A DNA stretch of 64,000 bases from Duganella sp. BJB476 (GTDB lineage Bacteria > Pseudomonadota > Gammaproteobacteria > Burkholderiales > Burkholderiaceae_D): NCBI RefSeq assembly GCF_003416895.1, contig NZ_QVIO01000003.1, positions 186,001 through 250,000 of the forward strand, given 5' to 3'. The translations under genes were made by a program, and so were the position numbers. The notes under the pieces were generated by a model. It saw only the letters and a program-made list of their open reading frames with translations, ran no database searches and was not told the DNA's origin. Each line of letters opens with the position of its first letter. The first letter of the stretch is position 1. Below, piece after piece: positions 9,618 through 17,474 of this stretch.

Positions 9618-9912
9618 ATTCTGGATCAGATGGCGACCGCGGCGCGACGCGCGACCAGATTGCCTCGAAATCCGCCGGGGCTATCTCCACTCCATTAAAC
9701 TCCTCGCTGGCGTTGATAACACCAAGCGGCGGCACGGGGGCCGAACCGAGTTCAACCCCAAGCGAAGCTGCCGATGCGCAGGCGAAGCCAATACAGCCAT
9801 CGCTAAAAAATTCCAGCTTTCTCGTTTCGTAGTCGTCTTGGTCCAGCTCCGACAACAATCGAACCGGGTCTTCACTATTTTCGTGCAGCCACTGAACGTC
9901 TATGTATTTCAT
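9616..9912 (-). CDS. DUF6881-type small protein, probable immunity protein
   Basis: A 98-residue acidic, soluble protein beginning MKYIDVQWLHENSEDPVRL, with the DxDDYETRKLEFFSDGxxGFA pattern that I associate with DUF6881. Members are small partners found near polymorphic-toxin immunity genes; the function is inferred from context. The start overlaps the stop of the SUKH-3 gene by 4 bases, so the two are coupled. The sequence is visibly more A/T-rich than its neighbours. No toxin gene is visible nearby. Confidence 0.7.
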   Translation of the reverse strand: MKYIDVQWLHENSEDPVRLLSELDQDDYETRKLEFFSDGCIGFACASAASLGVELGSAPVPPLGVINASEEFNGVEIAPADFEAIWSRVAPRSPSDPE

Positions 9913-10340
9913 GCCGGTGTTCCCACCAAGGGAAAACCGTAGCTCAACCCCAGTAACAGTTTCTCCATCGCCGACGAAAAATCCGGACCAAGGTCGTACA
10001 GTTGTTCGTCCGGGTCGGTATAGGCGTAAAAATTTTGGGTGCCGGTATAAACGATGATGTGATCGCCATGAGCTGTTGCTATCGCCTCAACCTCACCGGT
10101 CTGCGCCATCCAGGGGGCCAACAATTGCTTGGTTGCCGGCCTCAATTGCGTATAGAAGCAAACATCGCCCCTGCCTCCTTCAATGCCTGGTCCCTCACTG
10201 CCAACACGTAAGCCACCGAACTGGCGCAACAAAACCATTGCCCTGTCTTGCAGGGTTTGCAATGGCATCGGATCGTCCCATTCGGGTTTCCATCCTGCCT
10301 CTTTAAAATAAGGACAGACAATTTCAGACAATTCAAACAT
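9909..10340 (-). CDS. SUKH-3-like immunity protein
   Basis: A 143-residue soluble protein with the SUKH-3 layout: an early AGWKPEW motif after a predicted helix, LLRQFGGLRV, an IEGGRGDVCFY segment, then GEVEAIATAHGDHIIVYTGTQ and a C-terminal LPF/LxGLSYG-like helix. SUKH proteins neutralise nuclease and deaminase toxins of contact-dependent and type VI systems. Here no cognate toxin is present, so it may be an orphan immunity gene. It is the first gene of a pair with the DUF6881 gene. Confidence 0.72.
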   Translation of the reverse strand: MFELSEIVCPYFKEAGWKPEWDDPMPLQTLQDRAMVLLRQFGGLRVGSEGPGIEGGRGDVCFYTQLRPATKQLLAPWMAQTGEVEAIATAHGDHIIVYTGTQNFYAYTDPDEQLYDLGPDFSSAMEKLLLGLSYGFPLVGTPA

Positions 10341-10411
10341 GCAGGTTCACTTTTTTAGTCCGAGCAATATGCCGTCGAGACTGACGGCGCTCATATCGTG
10401 CATAAGATTCA

Positions 10412-10699
10412 TTATGGCATCGTCGTGGCGACGGCCAGCATGGCGCCCGACGCGAGCAGTGCCAATATCCCGAATAAGAACAGCAGGCTGGCCACGGCAA
10501 ATACAATCCGCCCCGACAACGGCCAGCCGCGAGTCATCCGCCATAGTCCGGCCAGCGAAATAGCAACAGCAGCCACAACGGCCATGCCGCCATACATCGG
10601 CGTATCCCATTTACGCCCTGTCGCAGGGTGCAGATAGGCGAGCCATAATAGAACCGGAAACACAAATGACAGGGCAAGGTCGAAAAAAATTCTCTTCAT
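10412..10699 (-). CDS. small integral membrane protein, unknown function
   Basis: A 95-residue protein with three hydrophobic segments (about residues 7-24, 38-53 and 67-90). The N-terminus is positively charged (MKRIFF). No family was recognised. It lies 71 bases upstream of the SUKH-3 gene on the same strand and 11 bases downstream of a secreted-protein gene, so the five minus-strand genes at 9616-11458 may form one transcription unit. Confidence 0.62.
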   Translation of the reverse strand: MKRIFFDLALSFVFPVLLWLAYLHPATGRKWDTPMYGGMAVVAAVAISLAGLWRMTRGWPLSGRIVFAVASLLFLFGILALLASGAMLAVATTMP

Positions 10700-10710
10700 T
10701 TAACGGTCTA

Positions 10711-11124
10711 TCAGGCGCCGCAGTCGACCGTGACTTTGATACGTTTCACTAACGAGCCGCGCTTGATGTCGACAAACCCGCGAAATTCAGCAGCGTCGTC
10801 GCCGCGCCCGGTCTCTGCCAGATCCAGCGCCACAGTGATACCGCCAGCCTGAAAGGTCTCTTTCCAGCGTTTGGTTTTTAATTGCCTTTCAAAATCCGCG
10901 TTCGATCCAGCACCGGTGAACTGCACCATCTTGCCGTCAACCTTCATCCAAAACTTCGTCAGCCAGTCACTGGCCAGGACCGTCCCGTTACCTTTTTCGG
11001 TGAAGTCACATTGGCTACCGTCCAGATGAAGGCTGTCCAAGTCGAAGCGATTGATGCGCAATTCTTCAGCCGATGCGGACGATACCCACAGCGCGGCCAA
11101 TACCAACAAAGTATATTTTTTCAT
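10711..11124 (-). CDS. secreted/periplasmic protein, unknown function
   Basis: A 137-residue protein with a clear Sec signal peptide (MKKYTLLVLAALWVSSASAEE, cleavage after ASA). The mature part is small, mixed alpha/beta in character, and has two cysteines (in SQCDFTE and at VDCGA near the C-terminus) that could form a disulfide. No family was recognised. Same strand and close spacing with both neighbours. Confidence 0.65.
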   Translation of the reverse strand: MKKYTLLVLAALWVSSASAEELRINRFDLDSLHLDGSQCDFTEKGNGTVLASDWLTKFWMKVDGKMVQFTGAGSNADFERQLKTKRWKETFQAGGITVALDLAETGRGDDAAEFRGFVDIKRGSLVKRIKVTVDCGA

Positions 11125-11134
11125 GCCTGCCTTT

Positions 11135-11458
11135 TCAGAACTTGGCGCAACGGACTTCCATCACATCGATCGCGCCCAGCGTCTGTGTGGAGGTGGCGCT
11201 GCGCATCAGGTCGACCCGCTCCAGGCAGGAACCGCGCAGCAGGCGCGGCTGGTCGCGGGTGCAGATCGTCACTGAGCCTGCGGTACTGGTATTGCAGTTA
11301 AATCCTTCGGCCCGCATGCGCACCAGCGCCTGGTCCAGCGGCATGCCCGGCTGCACCGTCTGCGTGACGAAGTTGCCCAGCGCCGCCTGGTTCACCGTGT
11401 AGCAGCCGGCCAGCTGGGCTACCAGCCCCGCCAACGCCAGCATCAAAAGTTTGCGCAT
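11135..11458 (-). CDS. small lipoprotein
   Basis: A 107-residue protein with a lipobox LAGC after a 15-residue hydrophobic segment. The mature region has a short GMPLDQALVRMRAEGFNC motif of the SmpA/BamE-like or DUF-type 'PGM...' small lipoproteins, plus three cysteines (NC, IC, SC) and a final VRCAK. No confident family. It is divergent from the TonB receptor gene and shares its 114-base promoter region. Confidence 0.65.
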   Translation of the reverse strand: MRKLLMLALAGLVAQLAGCYTVNQAALGNFVTQTVQPGMPLDQALVRMRAEGFNCNTSTAGSVTICTRDQPRLLRGSCLERVDLMRSATSTQTLGAIDVMEVRCAKF

Positions 11459-11500
11459 CGCGATCCTCTCGTTATTTCCAGCCTGCAGTGTATCGCACCG

Positions 11501-11534
11501 GCGTCATCACCCGGTAACACTCGGTGCCTATCAT
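11501..11534 (+). promoter_or_regulatory. candidate Pho box and -10 for the TonB receptor-GDPD operon
   Basis: Two 7-base half sites, GCGTCAT (11501-11507) and CGGTAAC (11512-11518), are separated by 4 bases, as in the PhoB consensus of CTGTCAT repeats. Ten bases after the second half-site comes TATCAT, a good -10 hexamer. PhoB sites normally replace the -35 at this spacing. The same geometry occurs before cpdB at 46434. Read by eye; not tested. Confidence 0.5.
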
Positions 11535-11572
11535 GCGCAAAGTTTCCATTTCCTCCATCTCCAAGGCAAATC

Positions 11573-13972
11573 ATGAACAAGAAATTATCCGCAGTGTGCT
11601 TCGCCGCGCTGAGCTTCCCCATGCTGGCGATGGCCGCCAACGTCGCCGCCGCCGTGGCCGACATGGCCGCCGATGCGCCCGCAGCCGCCGCGCAAGGCCA
11701 CGCTACGGAAGCCGAAGCGGCCGCCGCCGCACCGGTCGCCACGATTGAAATCGCCACCCGCAAAACCCGCTCCTCGGTCGCGCTGACCAAGGGAGACATG
11801 CAGAAAATCCTGCCGGGGATTAATCCTTTGAAAGCCTTGGAAACCTTGCCAGGCGTGAGCTTCCAGACCGCCGACCCATGGGGCAACAACGAGCAGAACC
11901 TGTCGCTGTTCGTGCACGGCTTCAGCGGCCCGCAACTGGGCTACACCATGGACGGCGTGCCGCTGGGCGACCAGCAGTACGGCAACTACAACGGCCTGTC
12001 GCCGCAGCGCGCCGTCATCAGCGAGAACGTCGGCAGCGTGATCCTGTCGTCCGGCGCCGGCGACCTGTCGACCGCCTCGACCAGCAACCTGGGCGGCACC
12101 ATCGAGACCTTCTCCAGCGATCCGCAGCGCAGCCGCAACCTGGCCGTGCAGCAGACCGTCGGCAGCTACAACACCTCGCGCACCTTCCTGCGCTACGACA
12201 CCGGCGACTTCGGCAACGGCAACAGCGCCTACATCTCGGCCGTCCACCACGAGCAGAAGGCCTGGGACTTCAACGGCCGCCAGGGCGGCGACCAGGTCAA
12301 CGCCAAGTACATCAACCAAAGCAACGCCGGCAAGCTGACCCTGTACTTCAACTATTCGGACAAGATCGAGCCGAACGAAGACGCCACCGTGCGCTCGGCC
12401 ACCGAAAAGTACCAGCCCTACACCCGTCCGTTCATGTACCCGAACTTCCAGACCGCGCTGGCCTACCTGTCGCCGACCGGCGCCACGCCCGCGGCAGAAG
12501 GCAACAACTACCGCAACTACTACAGCGACGCCCAACGCAAGGACTACCTGACCTACGCCAAGTACGACATGAACCTCGGCGAATCGACCACCTGGTCCAA
12601 CCAGGTCTACTACCACAACGACGACGGCGTCGGCGTGGTGGCCGGTCCGATCGGCGTAGCCGGCCTGCCTGGCCTGTTCGCGGTCTACTTCCCCGGCCAG
12701 AACCTGAAGCAGGTGTTCGGCAACTCCGGCTACGCCACCCGCACCACCGAATACGCGATCAACCGCAACGGCTGGCTGTCGACCCTGACCAGCGAATTCG
12801 GCAACCACAAGCTGCAAGGCGGCCTGTGGCTGGAACATAACCGCTCGTCGGCCTACCGCCGCTGGTACGCGCTGGACGTGAACAACCCCAGCTCGCCATA
12901 CGACCGCCCGAGCAATCCGCTGATCACGCAGTACGGCAGCGAGATCGACAACAAGGTCGCCCAGGTCCACGTGCAGGACGAATGGCGCGTGCGCGACGAC
13001 CTGGCGCTGCAGGCGGGCTTCAAGTCCAGCCTGCAATTTGCCGACGGCCAGTTCCCGGTACAGCCGGCCAAGGGCGCGATCGCCAACGGTTCGCTGGCCT
13101 TGCCGGTGGGCGAGATCATCACCAAGAAATGGTTCCTGCCGCAGGTCGGCGCGCGCTGGGACATCACGCCGCAAGACCAGATGTTCGTCAACGTGCAGAA
13201 GAACATGCGCCAGTTCGTCACCTATGGCGGCGGCGGTGCTTCGCCGTGGAGCCTGGCGAGCCAGGCTGCGTTCGACCTGTTCAAGAGCAGCGCCAAGCCT
13301 GAAACCTCGATCACCTACGAACTGGGCATGCGCACCAGCCACCAGCTGGACCTCGGCCCGCTGAAGGCCATCGACGGCCAGGTCAACCTGTACCACGTGG
13401 ACTTCAAGGACCGCCTGCTGACCATCAGCCCGACGCCGGTGATCACCTCCATCATCGGCGGCAATCCGGTGCTGGCCAACGTCGGCAGCGTCAAGACCGA
13501 CGGTATCGACATCTCCGGCACGCTGCACTTCGGCCGCATGTTCTCGTTCTACGATGCGCTGTCGTTCAACCGTTCGACCTACTCGGACAACTACAACAAC
13601 GGCAAGGACGTAGTGCCGACCGCCGGCAAGGCCGTGCCGGGCAGCCCGGAGTGGATGAACAAATTCGTCGCCACCGCCACCGTGGCCGACACCGAGTTCC
13701 AGCTGATCGGCGACTATGTCGGCAAGCGCTACGCCACCTACACCAACGACCTGGACGTGCCGAGCTACTTCCTGATGAGCCTGGGCGTATCGGGCAAGCT
13801 GCCCTTCCTGAATAACAGCTGGGTGAAGAACGCGCGCTATCGTTTGAACGTCAGCAACCTGGCCAATCGCGAAGGCAGCCTGAATGTGGTGGTCGGCGCG
13901 GCCAGCGGCACTTACAATACCTTCCCGATCGCTCCACGCCAGGGCTTCCTGACTTTGATGGCTGACTTCTGA
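11573..13972 (+). CDS. TonB-dependent outer-membrane receptor, phosphodiester-uptake candidate
   Basis: A 799-residue protein with a signal peptide ending at AMA, an Ala/Glu-rich linker with a TonB-box-like stretch (VATIEIATRK), a plug domain (residues about 65-190: LPGVSFQT, LFVHGFSGPQLGYTMDGVPLG) and a beta-barrel ending in an aromatic residue (LMADF). Its stop overlaps the start of a glycerophosphodiester phosphodiesterase gene, so the two are translationally coupled. Together with the upstream Pho-box-like site this suggests uptake of a phosphorus-containing compound. The substrate is an inference. Confidence 0.88.
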   Translation: MNKKLSAVCFAALSFPMLAMAANVAAAVADMAADAPAAAAQGHATEAEAAAAAPVATIEIATRKTRSSVALTKGDMQKILPGINPLKALETLPGVSFQTADPWGNNEQNLSLFVHGFSGPQLGYTMDGVPLGDQQYGNYNGLSPQRAVISENVGSVILSSGAGDLSTASTSNLGGTIETFSSDPQRSRNLAVQQTVGSYNTSRTFLRYDTGDFGNGNSAYISAVHHEQKAWDFNGRQGGDQVNAKYINQSNAGKLTLYFNYSDKIEPNEDATVRSATEKYQPYTRPFMYPNFQTALAYLSPTGATPAAEGNNYRNYYSDAQRKDYLTYAKYDMNLGESTTWSNQVYYHNDDGVGVVAGPIGVAGLPGLFAVYFPGQNLKQVFGNSGYATRTTEYAINRNGWLSTLTSEFGNHKLQGGLWLEHNRSSAYRRWYALDVNNPSSPYDRPSNPLITQYGSEIDNKVAQVHVQDEWRVRDDLALQAGFKSSLQFADGQFPVQPAKGAIANGSLALPVGEIITKKWFLPQVGARWDITPQDQMFVNVQKNMRQFVTYGGGGASPWSLASQAAFDLFKSSAKPETSITYELGMRTSHQLDLGPLKAIDGQVNLYHVDFKDRLLTISPTPVITSIIGGNPVLANVGSVKTDGIDISGTLHFGRMFSFYDALSFNRSTYSDNYNNGKDVVPTAGKAVPGSPEWMNKFVATATVADTEFQLIGDYVGKRYATYTNDLDVPSYFLMSLGVSGKLPFLNNSWVKNARYRLNVSNLANREGSLNVVVGAASGTYNTFPIAPRQGFLTLMADF

Positions 13973-15141
13973 TGAACAATCTTTATTTGCCCAAGCGCCT
14001 GTCGCGGCGCGGTTTCATTCAAGCGGCGGCGGTGACTGCCGGCGCTACGCTGATCCTGCCGGGCTCGGTGCTGGCGGCGGCCACGCCGGACCTGTCCGGC
14101 ATGCCGGGCATCGGCCCGGTTGGTGCGGGTCCGAAGACCCCGCTGGTGTTCGGCCACCGCGGCGCCAGCGCGCTGCGTCCCGAGCACACGCTGGGCTCCT
14201 ACGCCAAGGCCATCGCCGACGGCGCCGACTATATCGAGCCGGACCTGTGCAGCACCAAGGACGGCGTGCTGGTCGCGCGCCATGAAGCCTTCCTCAGCGA
14301 AACCACCGACGTCGCCAGCCATCCCGAATTTGCGAGCCGCAAGACCCGCAAGACCATCGACGGCGAAACCCACGAAGGCTGGTTCGTCGACGACTTCACG
14401 CTGGCCGAATTGAAGACGCTGCGCGCGGTGGAACGCCTGCCGCAATTCCGTCCCGGCAGCGTGCAGTACAACGGCATGTTCCAGGTGCTGACGTTTGAAG
14501 AGATCATCGACTTCACCGCGGCGGAAGCGGCGGCGCGCGGCCGCATCATCGGCCTGGTGCCGGAGCTGAAGCATTCGACTTACTTCGCCAGCGTCGGCCT
14601 GCCGCTGGAGGACCGCTTCCTGTCCATTCTTGCCGCGCACGATTACACGCGCCGCAATCCGGTCGAGATCCAGTCGTTCGAAGTGGCCAACCTGAAGTAC
14701 ATGCGCGGCAAGCTGGGCCAGCGCGCCAATCTGCGCCTGATGCAGTTGGTGATCGGCGAGAACGTGCGGCCGATGGACGTGGCCAAGGCCGGCGGCACGC
14801 TGACCTTCGCGCAGATGTGCACGCCGGCCGGCCTGCGCGACATCGCCCAGTACGCCGACGTGGTGGCGCCGCCGACGCGCTCGCTGATTCCACTGAAGAA
14901 GGATGGCAGCCTGGATCAGCCTAGCTCGCTGGTGGACGATGCGCACAAGGCGGGCTTGCGGGTAGAGCCGTGGACCTTCCGTCCGGAGAACCATTTCCTG
15001 GCGGCGGACTTCCGCAACAACGCCGGCGACGCCGCGCGCAACGAGGCCGGCTCGATCGCCGAAATCAAGCGCTACATCGCCACCGGCATGGATGGGTTCT
15101 TCACCGACGATCCGGCACTGGGCCGCGCCGCCCTCGCCTGA
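13972..15141 (+). CDS. Tat-exported glycerophosphodiester phosphodiesterase
   Basis: A 389-residue enzyme that would hydrolyse deacylated phospholipids to glycerol-3-phosphate and an alcohol. A twin-arginine signal SRRGFIQ is near residue 11, with a hydrophobic stretch to about residue 36 (VLAA). The GDPD core begins with FGHRGASALRPEHT, EPDLCSTKDGVLVARHE and PELKH, giving the metal and catalytic His residues. The start codon shares a base with the receptor stop (TGATG), so the product would work in the periplasm next to the receptor. Confidence 0.92.
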   Translation: MNNLYLPKRLSRRGFIQAAAVTAGATLILPGSVLAAATPDLSGMPGIGPVGAGPKTPLVFGHRGASALRPEHTLGSYAKAIADGADYIEPDLCSTKDGVLVARHEAFLSETTDVASHPEFASRKTRKTIDGETHEGWFVDDFTLAELKTLRAVERLPQFRPGSVQYNGMFQVLTFEEIIDFTAAEAAARGRIIGLVPELKHSTYFASVGLPLEDRFLSILAAHDYTRRNPVEIQSFEVANLKYMRGKLGQRANLRLMQLVIGENVRPMDVAKAGGTLTFAQMCTPAGLRDIAQYADVVAPPTRSLIPLKKDGSLDQPSSLVDDAHKAGLRVEPWTFRPENHFLAADFRNNAGDAARNEAGSIAEIKRYIATGMDGFFTDDPALGRAALA

Positions 15142-15146
15142 AAGCC

Positions 15147-15226
15147 GGGGGTCAAGTCTGACATTCGGACACGAGCTCTACCGCAACAGCGGTAGAGCTC
15201 GTGTCCGAATGTCAGACTTGCCCCCC
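15147..15226. repeat. large perfect inverted repeat (REP/terminator-like) between convergent genes
   Basis: The 32-base arms 15153-15184 and 15189-15220 are exact reverse complements around an AACA loop. One mismatch further out, GGGGG (15147-15151) pairs with CCCCC (15222-15226). This is an 80-base hairpin. It lies 5 bases after the GDPD stop and contains the last codons and TGA of the histidine kinase gene. It may serve as a terminator for the GDPD transcript and as a mobile REP-like element. No second copy was seen in this window. Confidence 0.9.
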
Positions 15227-16624
15227 ACAGAGCGGCAGCTGGACCTGTGCCAGCAAGCCGCCGCCCTGGGCATCGCTCAGCTCGATGGTCCCGCCGTGGC
15301 TGGCAGCCACCGAGGCCGCGATCGCCAGCCCCAGTCCGCTGCCGCTCTTGGTCTGATGCGGATCGCGGAAAAAGCGGTCGAACACACGCGTACGCAGTTC
15401 CGGCGCGATGCCCGGCCCCTGGTCCTCCACCGTCAACACCGCCTGCCCGGCAACACAGGCCAGACTGACCCGCACCACCCCATGTGGCGGACTGTACTTG
15501 ATCGCGTTCTCCACCAGATTGTCCACCAGCGACACCAGGCTTTCGCGCTGCCCCATGACGCACACCGGCTCCGCCGCCGCCAACTCCAACTCCACACCCC
15601 CGCGCGACGCCAGCCCCGACAACGCCGCCAGCCTGTCCTGCAACAAGGCATCCAGCGCCAGCCGCGCGTGCGGCTCGCTGCCGGTGGCGTCGCTGCGCAT
15701 CAGCTGCAACAACTGGCCGACCAGCCGCCCGGCGCGGTTGCCGCTGCTGAGTATGCCGTTCAACAGTTCACGCTGCACCGGCCCGTTGGCCTGTCCCTGC
15801 ATGGCTTCCGCGTTGACCCGCATGGCCGCCAGCGGCGTGCGCAGTTCATGTGCGGCGTCGGCGATGAAGCTGCGTTCGCGCAGCGCGCTCTGATTGACCC
15901 GCAGCAGCAAGGCGTTGACGCTGTCGACCATCGCCGCCAGCTCGCGGTGCGGCGGCTTGAACGACAGCGGCGTCAAGTCCTGCGGGCCGCGCGCCGCCAC
16001 CTCCTGCGCCACGCGCCGCCACGGCCGCATCGCGATCCGGATCGACCACCACGCCGGCAAGGGCAGCAGCGGCAAGCTGATCAGCAAGGGCAGCAGGAAG
16101 TAGCCGCGCGAGTTGATCGTCACGAATACATTCAGGACGCCGACCGGCCCCGCCATCATCACCTGCGTATCCGAGGTGGACGAGCGCACGGTACGCGCGC
16201 GATAGCGTTTATCCTGGATGTACAGGGTCTCCATGTCCTCGGTGCCGCTACCGCGCAAGTCCGGCGGCGCGCCCTTGGAGCGGTAGACCAGCCGGCCGCC
16301 TTGCCAGACCAGCATGATCGGCCCGAGTTCGCCCAGATCGCTGGCCTCGAAATCATCGCGCAGCGCACTGTCGATGATGCTCAGGCTCTGCCGCTGGCGC
16401 TCCGGCTGGCTGGCCAGATTGTCGGCCACGCTGATGACGGCATCGAAGTTCCTGGTCGACTTCAGATAGCCGGAGCTGTCGCCGCCGTTGTGGACGATGA
16501 TGGCGATCACGCCGCCCCACATCACCAGCACCAGCACTACCTGCACCAGCATCAAGCGGCGCACCAGGGTCGGCTCGGCGACCACGCGCCACAGGCGTTG
16601 CAGCCAATAACGCAGCCAACTCAT
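15212..16624 (-). CDS. sensor histidine kinase
   Basis: A 470-residue inner-membrane kinase. Transmembrane segment 1 is at about 24-44, a periplasmic sensor region follows, transmembrane segment 2 is at about 175-197, then HAMP and HisKA with phospho-acceptor H259 in AAHELRTPL, then HATPase_c with an N-box (LVENAIKYS), DQGPGI and GSGLGLAI. Its start overlaps the regulator stop by 4 bases. The last residues CGGQV and the stop are encoded inside the inverted repeat. The signal is unknown; the divergent MipA-family gene is a likely target. Confidence 0.93.
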   Translation of the reverse strand: MSWLRYWLQRLWRVVAEPTLVRRLMLVQVVLVLVMWGGVIAIIVHNGGDSSGYLKSTRNFDAVISVADNLASQPERQRQSLSIIDSALRDDFEASDLGELGPIMLVWQGGRLVYRSKGAPPDLRGSGTEDMETLYIQDKRYRARTVRSSTSDTQVMMAGPVGVLNVFVTINSRGYFLLPLLISLPLLPLPAWWSIRIAMRPWRRVAQEVAARGPQDLTPLSFKPPHRELAAMVDSVNALLLRVNQSALRERSFIADAAHELRTPLAAMRVNAEAMQGQANGPVQRELLNGILSSGNRAGRLVGQLLQLMRSDATGSEPHARLALDALLQDRLAALSGLASRGGVELELAAAEPVCVMGQRESLVSLVDNLVENAIKYSPPHGVVRVSLACVAGQAVLTVEDQGPGIAPELRTRVFDRFFRDPHQTKSGSGLGLAIAASVAASHGGTIELSDAQGGGLLAQVQLPLCGGQV

Positions 16625-17316
16625 GCGGCACCGCCCGGCGCCTGCTGGTCGATAACATAGCCGATGCCGCGCACGGTGCGGATGTAGCCCTCGCCTATCT
16701 TGCGCCGCAGGTTGGCCATGTGGACGTCCAGCGTGTTGCTGGCGTTGGTCTGGCTGCCTGGCAGGGTTTGCTCTTCCAGCACGCGCCGGGTCAGCACGCG
16801 GTCGGTGCGCATCATCAGCATCTTGAGCAGCGAATACTCGCTGGCCGTCAACTCCACCGTGCGGCCGGCCACGCTGACGCGCCGGGTCGGCGCATGCAGC
16901 ACCAGGCCGCGCACGTCGATGGTCTCGCCGTCGTAACCGTAGCTGCGGCGCGCCAGCGCGCGCACCCGCGACAGCAGCTCGGCCAGCACGAAAGGCTTGA
17001 CCAGGTAATCGTCGGCGCCGCCGTCCAGGCCGGCCAGGCGGTCGTCCAAGGTATCGCGCGCGCTGAGGATCAGCACCGGCAGGCTACCGCTGCTGTCGCC
17101 CTGCACCTTGTTGCGGCGCAGTTGCCCAAGCAGGGTCAGGCCGTCGCCATCGGGCAGGCCGAGGTCGAGCAACACCAGGTCGCAACCGTCGCGCTCCAGG
17201 CTGCGCCGGGCATCGTCGAGGGTGCGCACCCACACCACCTCCATGCCCTGCTCCGTCAGTGCGATGCGCACGCCGTTGCCCAGGTCCAGGTCGTCTTCTA
17301 TCAACAGGATTTTCAT
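16621..17316 (-). CDS. OmpR/PhoB-family response regulator
   Basis: A 231-residue cytoplasmic regulator. The receiver domain has acidic residues ED/D at 7-9, phospho-acceptor D51 (LLDLGLPDGDG) and a conserved Lys in YLVKPF. A winged-helix DNA-binding domain follows from about residue 130 (LTASEYSLLKMLM, DVHMANLRRKI, TVRGIGYVI). It is first in a two-gene unit with the kinase and diverges from the mipA-like gene across 158 bases that hold 11-base-spaced repeats. Confidence 0.94.
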   Translation of the reverse strand: MKILLIEDDLDLGNGVRIALTEQGMEVVWVRTLDDARRSLERDGCDLVLLDLGLPDGDGLTLLGQLRRNKVQGDSSGSLPVLILSARDTLDDRLAGLDGGADDYLVKPFVLAELLSRVRALARRSYGYDGETIDVRGLVLHAPTRRVSVAGRTVELTASEYSLLKMLMMRTDRVLTRRVLEEQTLPGSQTNASNTLDVHMANLRRKIGEGYIRTVRGIGYVIDQQAPGGAA

Positions 17317-17362
17317 AGGCGGTATTAGAACATCCGAATCTGAAGATGAGCTAAAGAAGTCG

Positions 17363-17402
17363 TCTTCATGTTTTCTTCATCAAAGGCTCAGATTGCCTTC
17401 AT
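17363..17402. promoter_or_regulatory. candidate response-regulator operator (TCTTCAT repeats at 11-base period)
   Basis: TCTTCAT occurs at 17363-17369 and 17374-17380, and CCTTCAT at 17396-17402, that is at offsets 0, 11 and 33. The 11-base phase places the copies on one face of the helix, as for OmpR/PhoB-family binding sites. The site lies between the regulator gene and the MipA-family gene and could control both. Confidence 0.5.
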
Positions 17403-17474
17403 GACGGCTCTCCATACTGCACGCAGTTGACCGGGCCATCGTGGCGCCGGCGCTACTTATGAATGGACTCAACC

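Noticed and set aside
10347..10610. 87-codon minus-strand open frame inside the small membrane-protein gene
   Set aside because: The overlapping frame 10412-10699 has three clean hydrophobic segments and a normal N-terminus; this one has an irregular composition.
11585..13528. A 647-codon open frame antisense to the TonB receptor
   Set aside because: Val/Ala/Gly/Arg/His/Gln-rich shadow of the receptor gene; similar long shadows occur opposite most GC-rich genes here.
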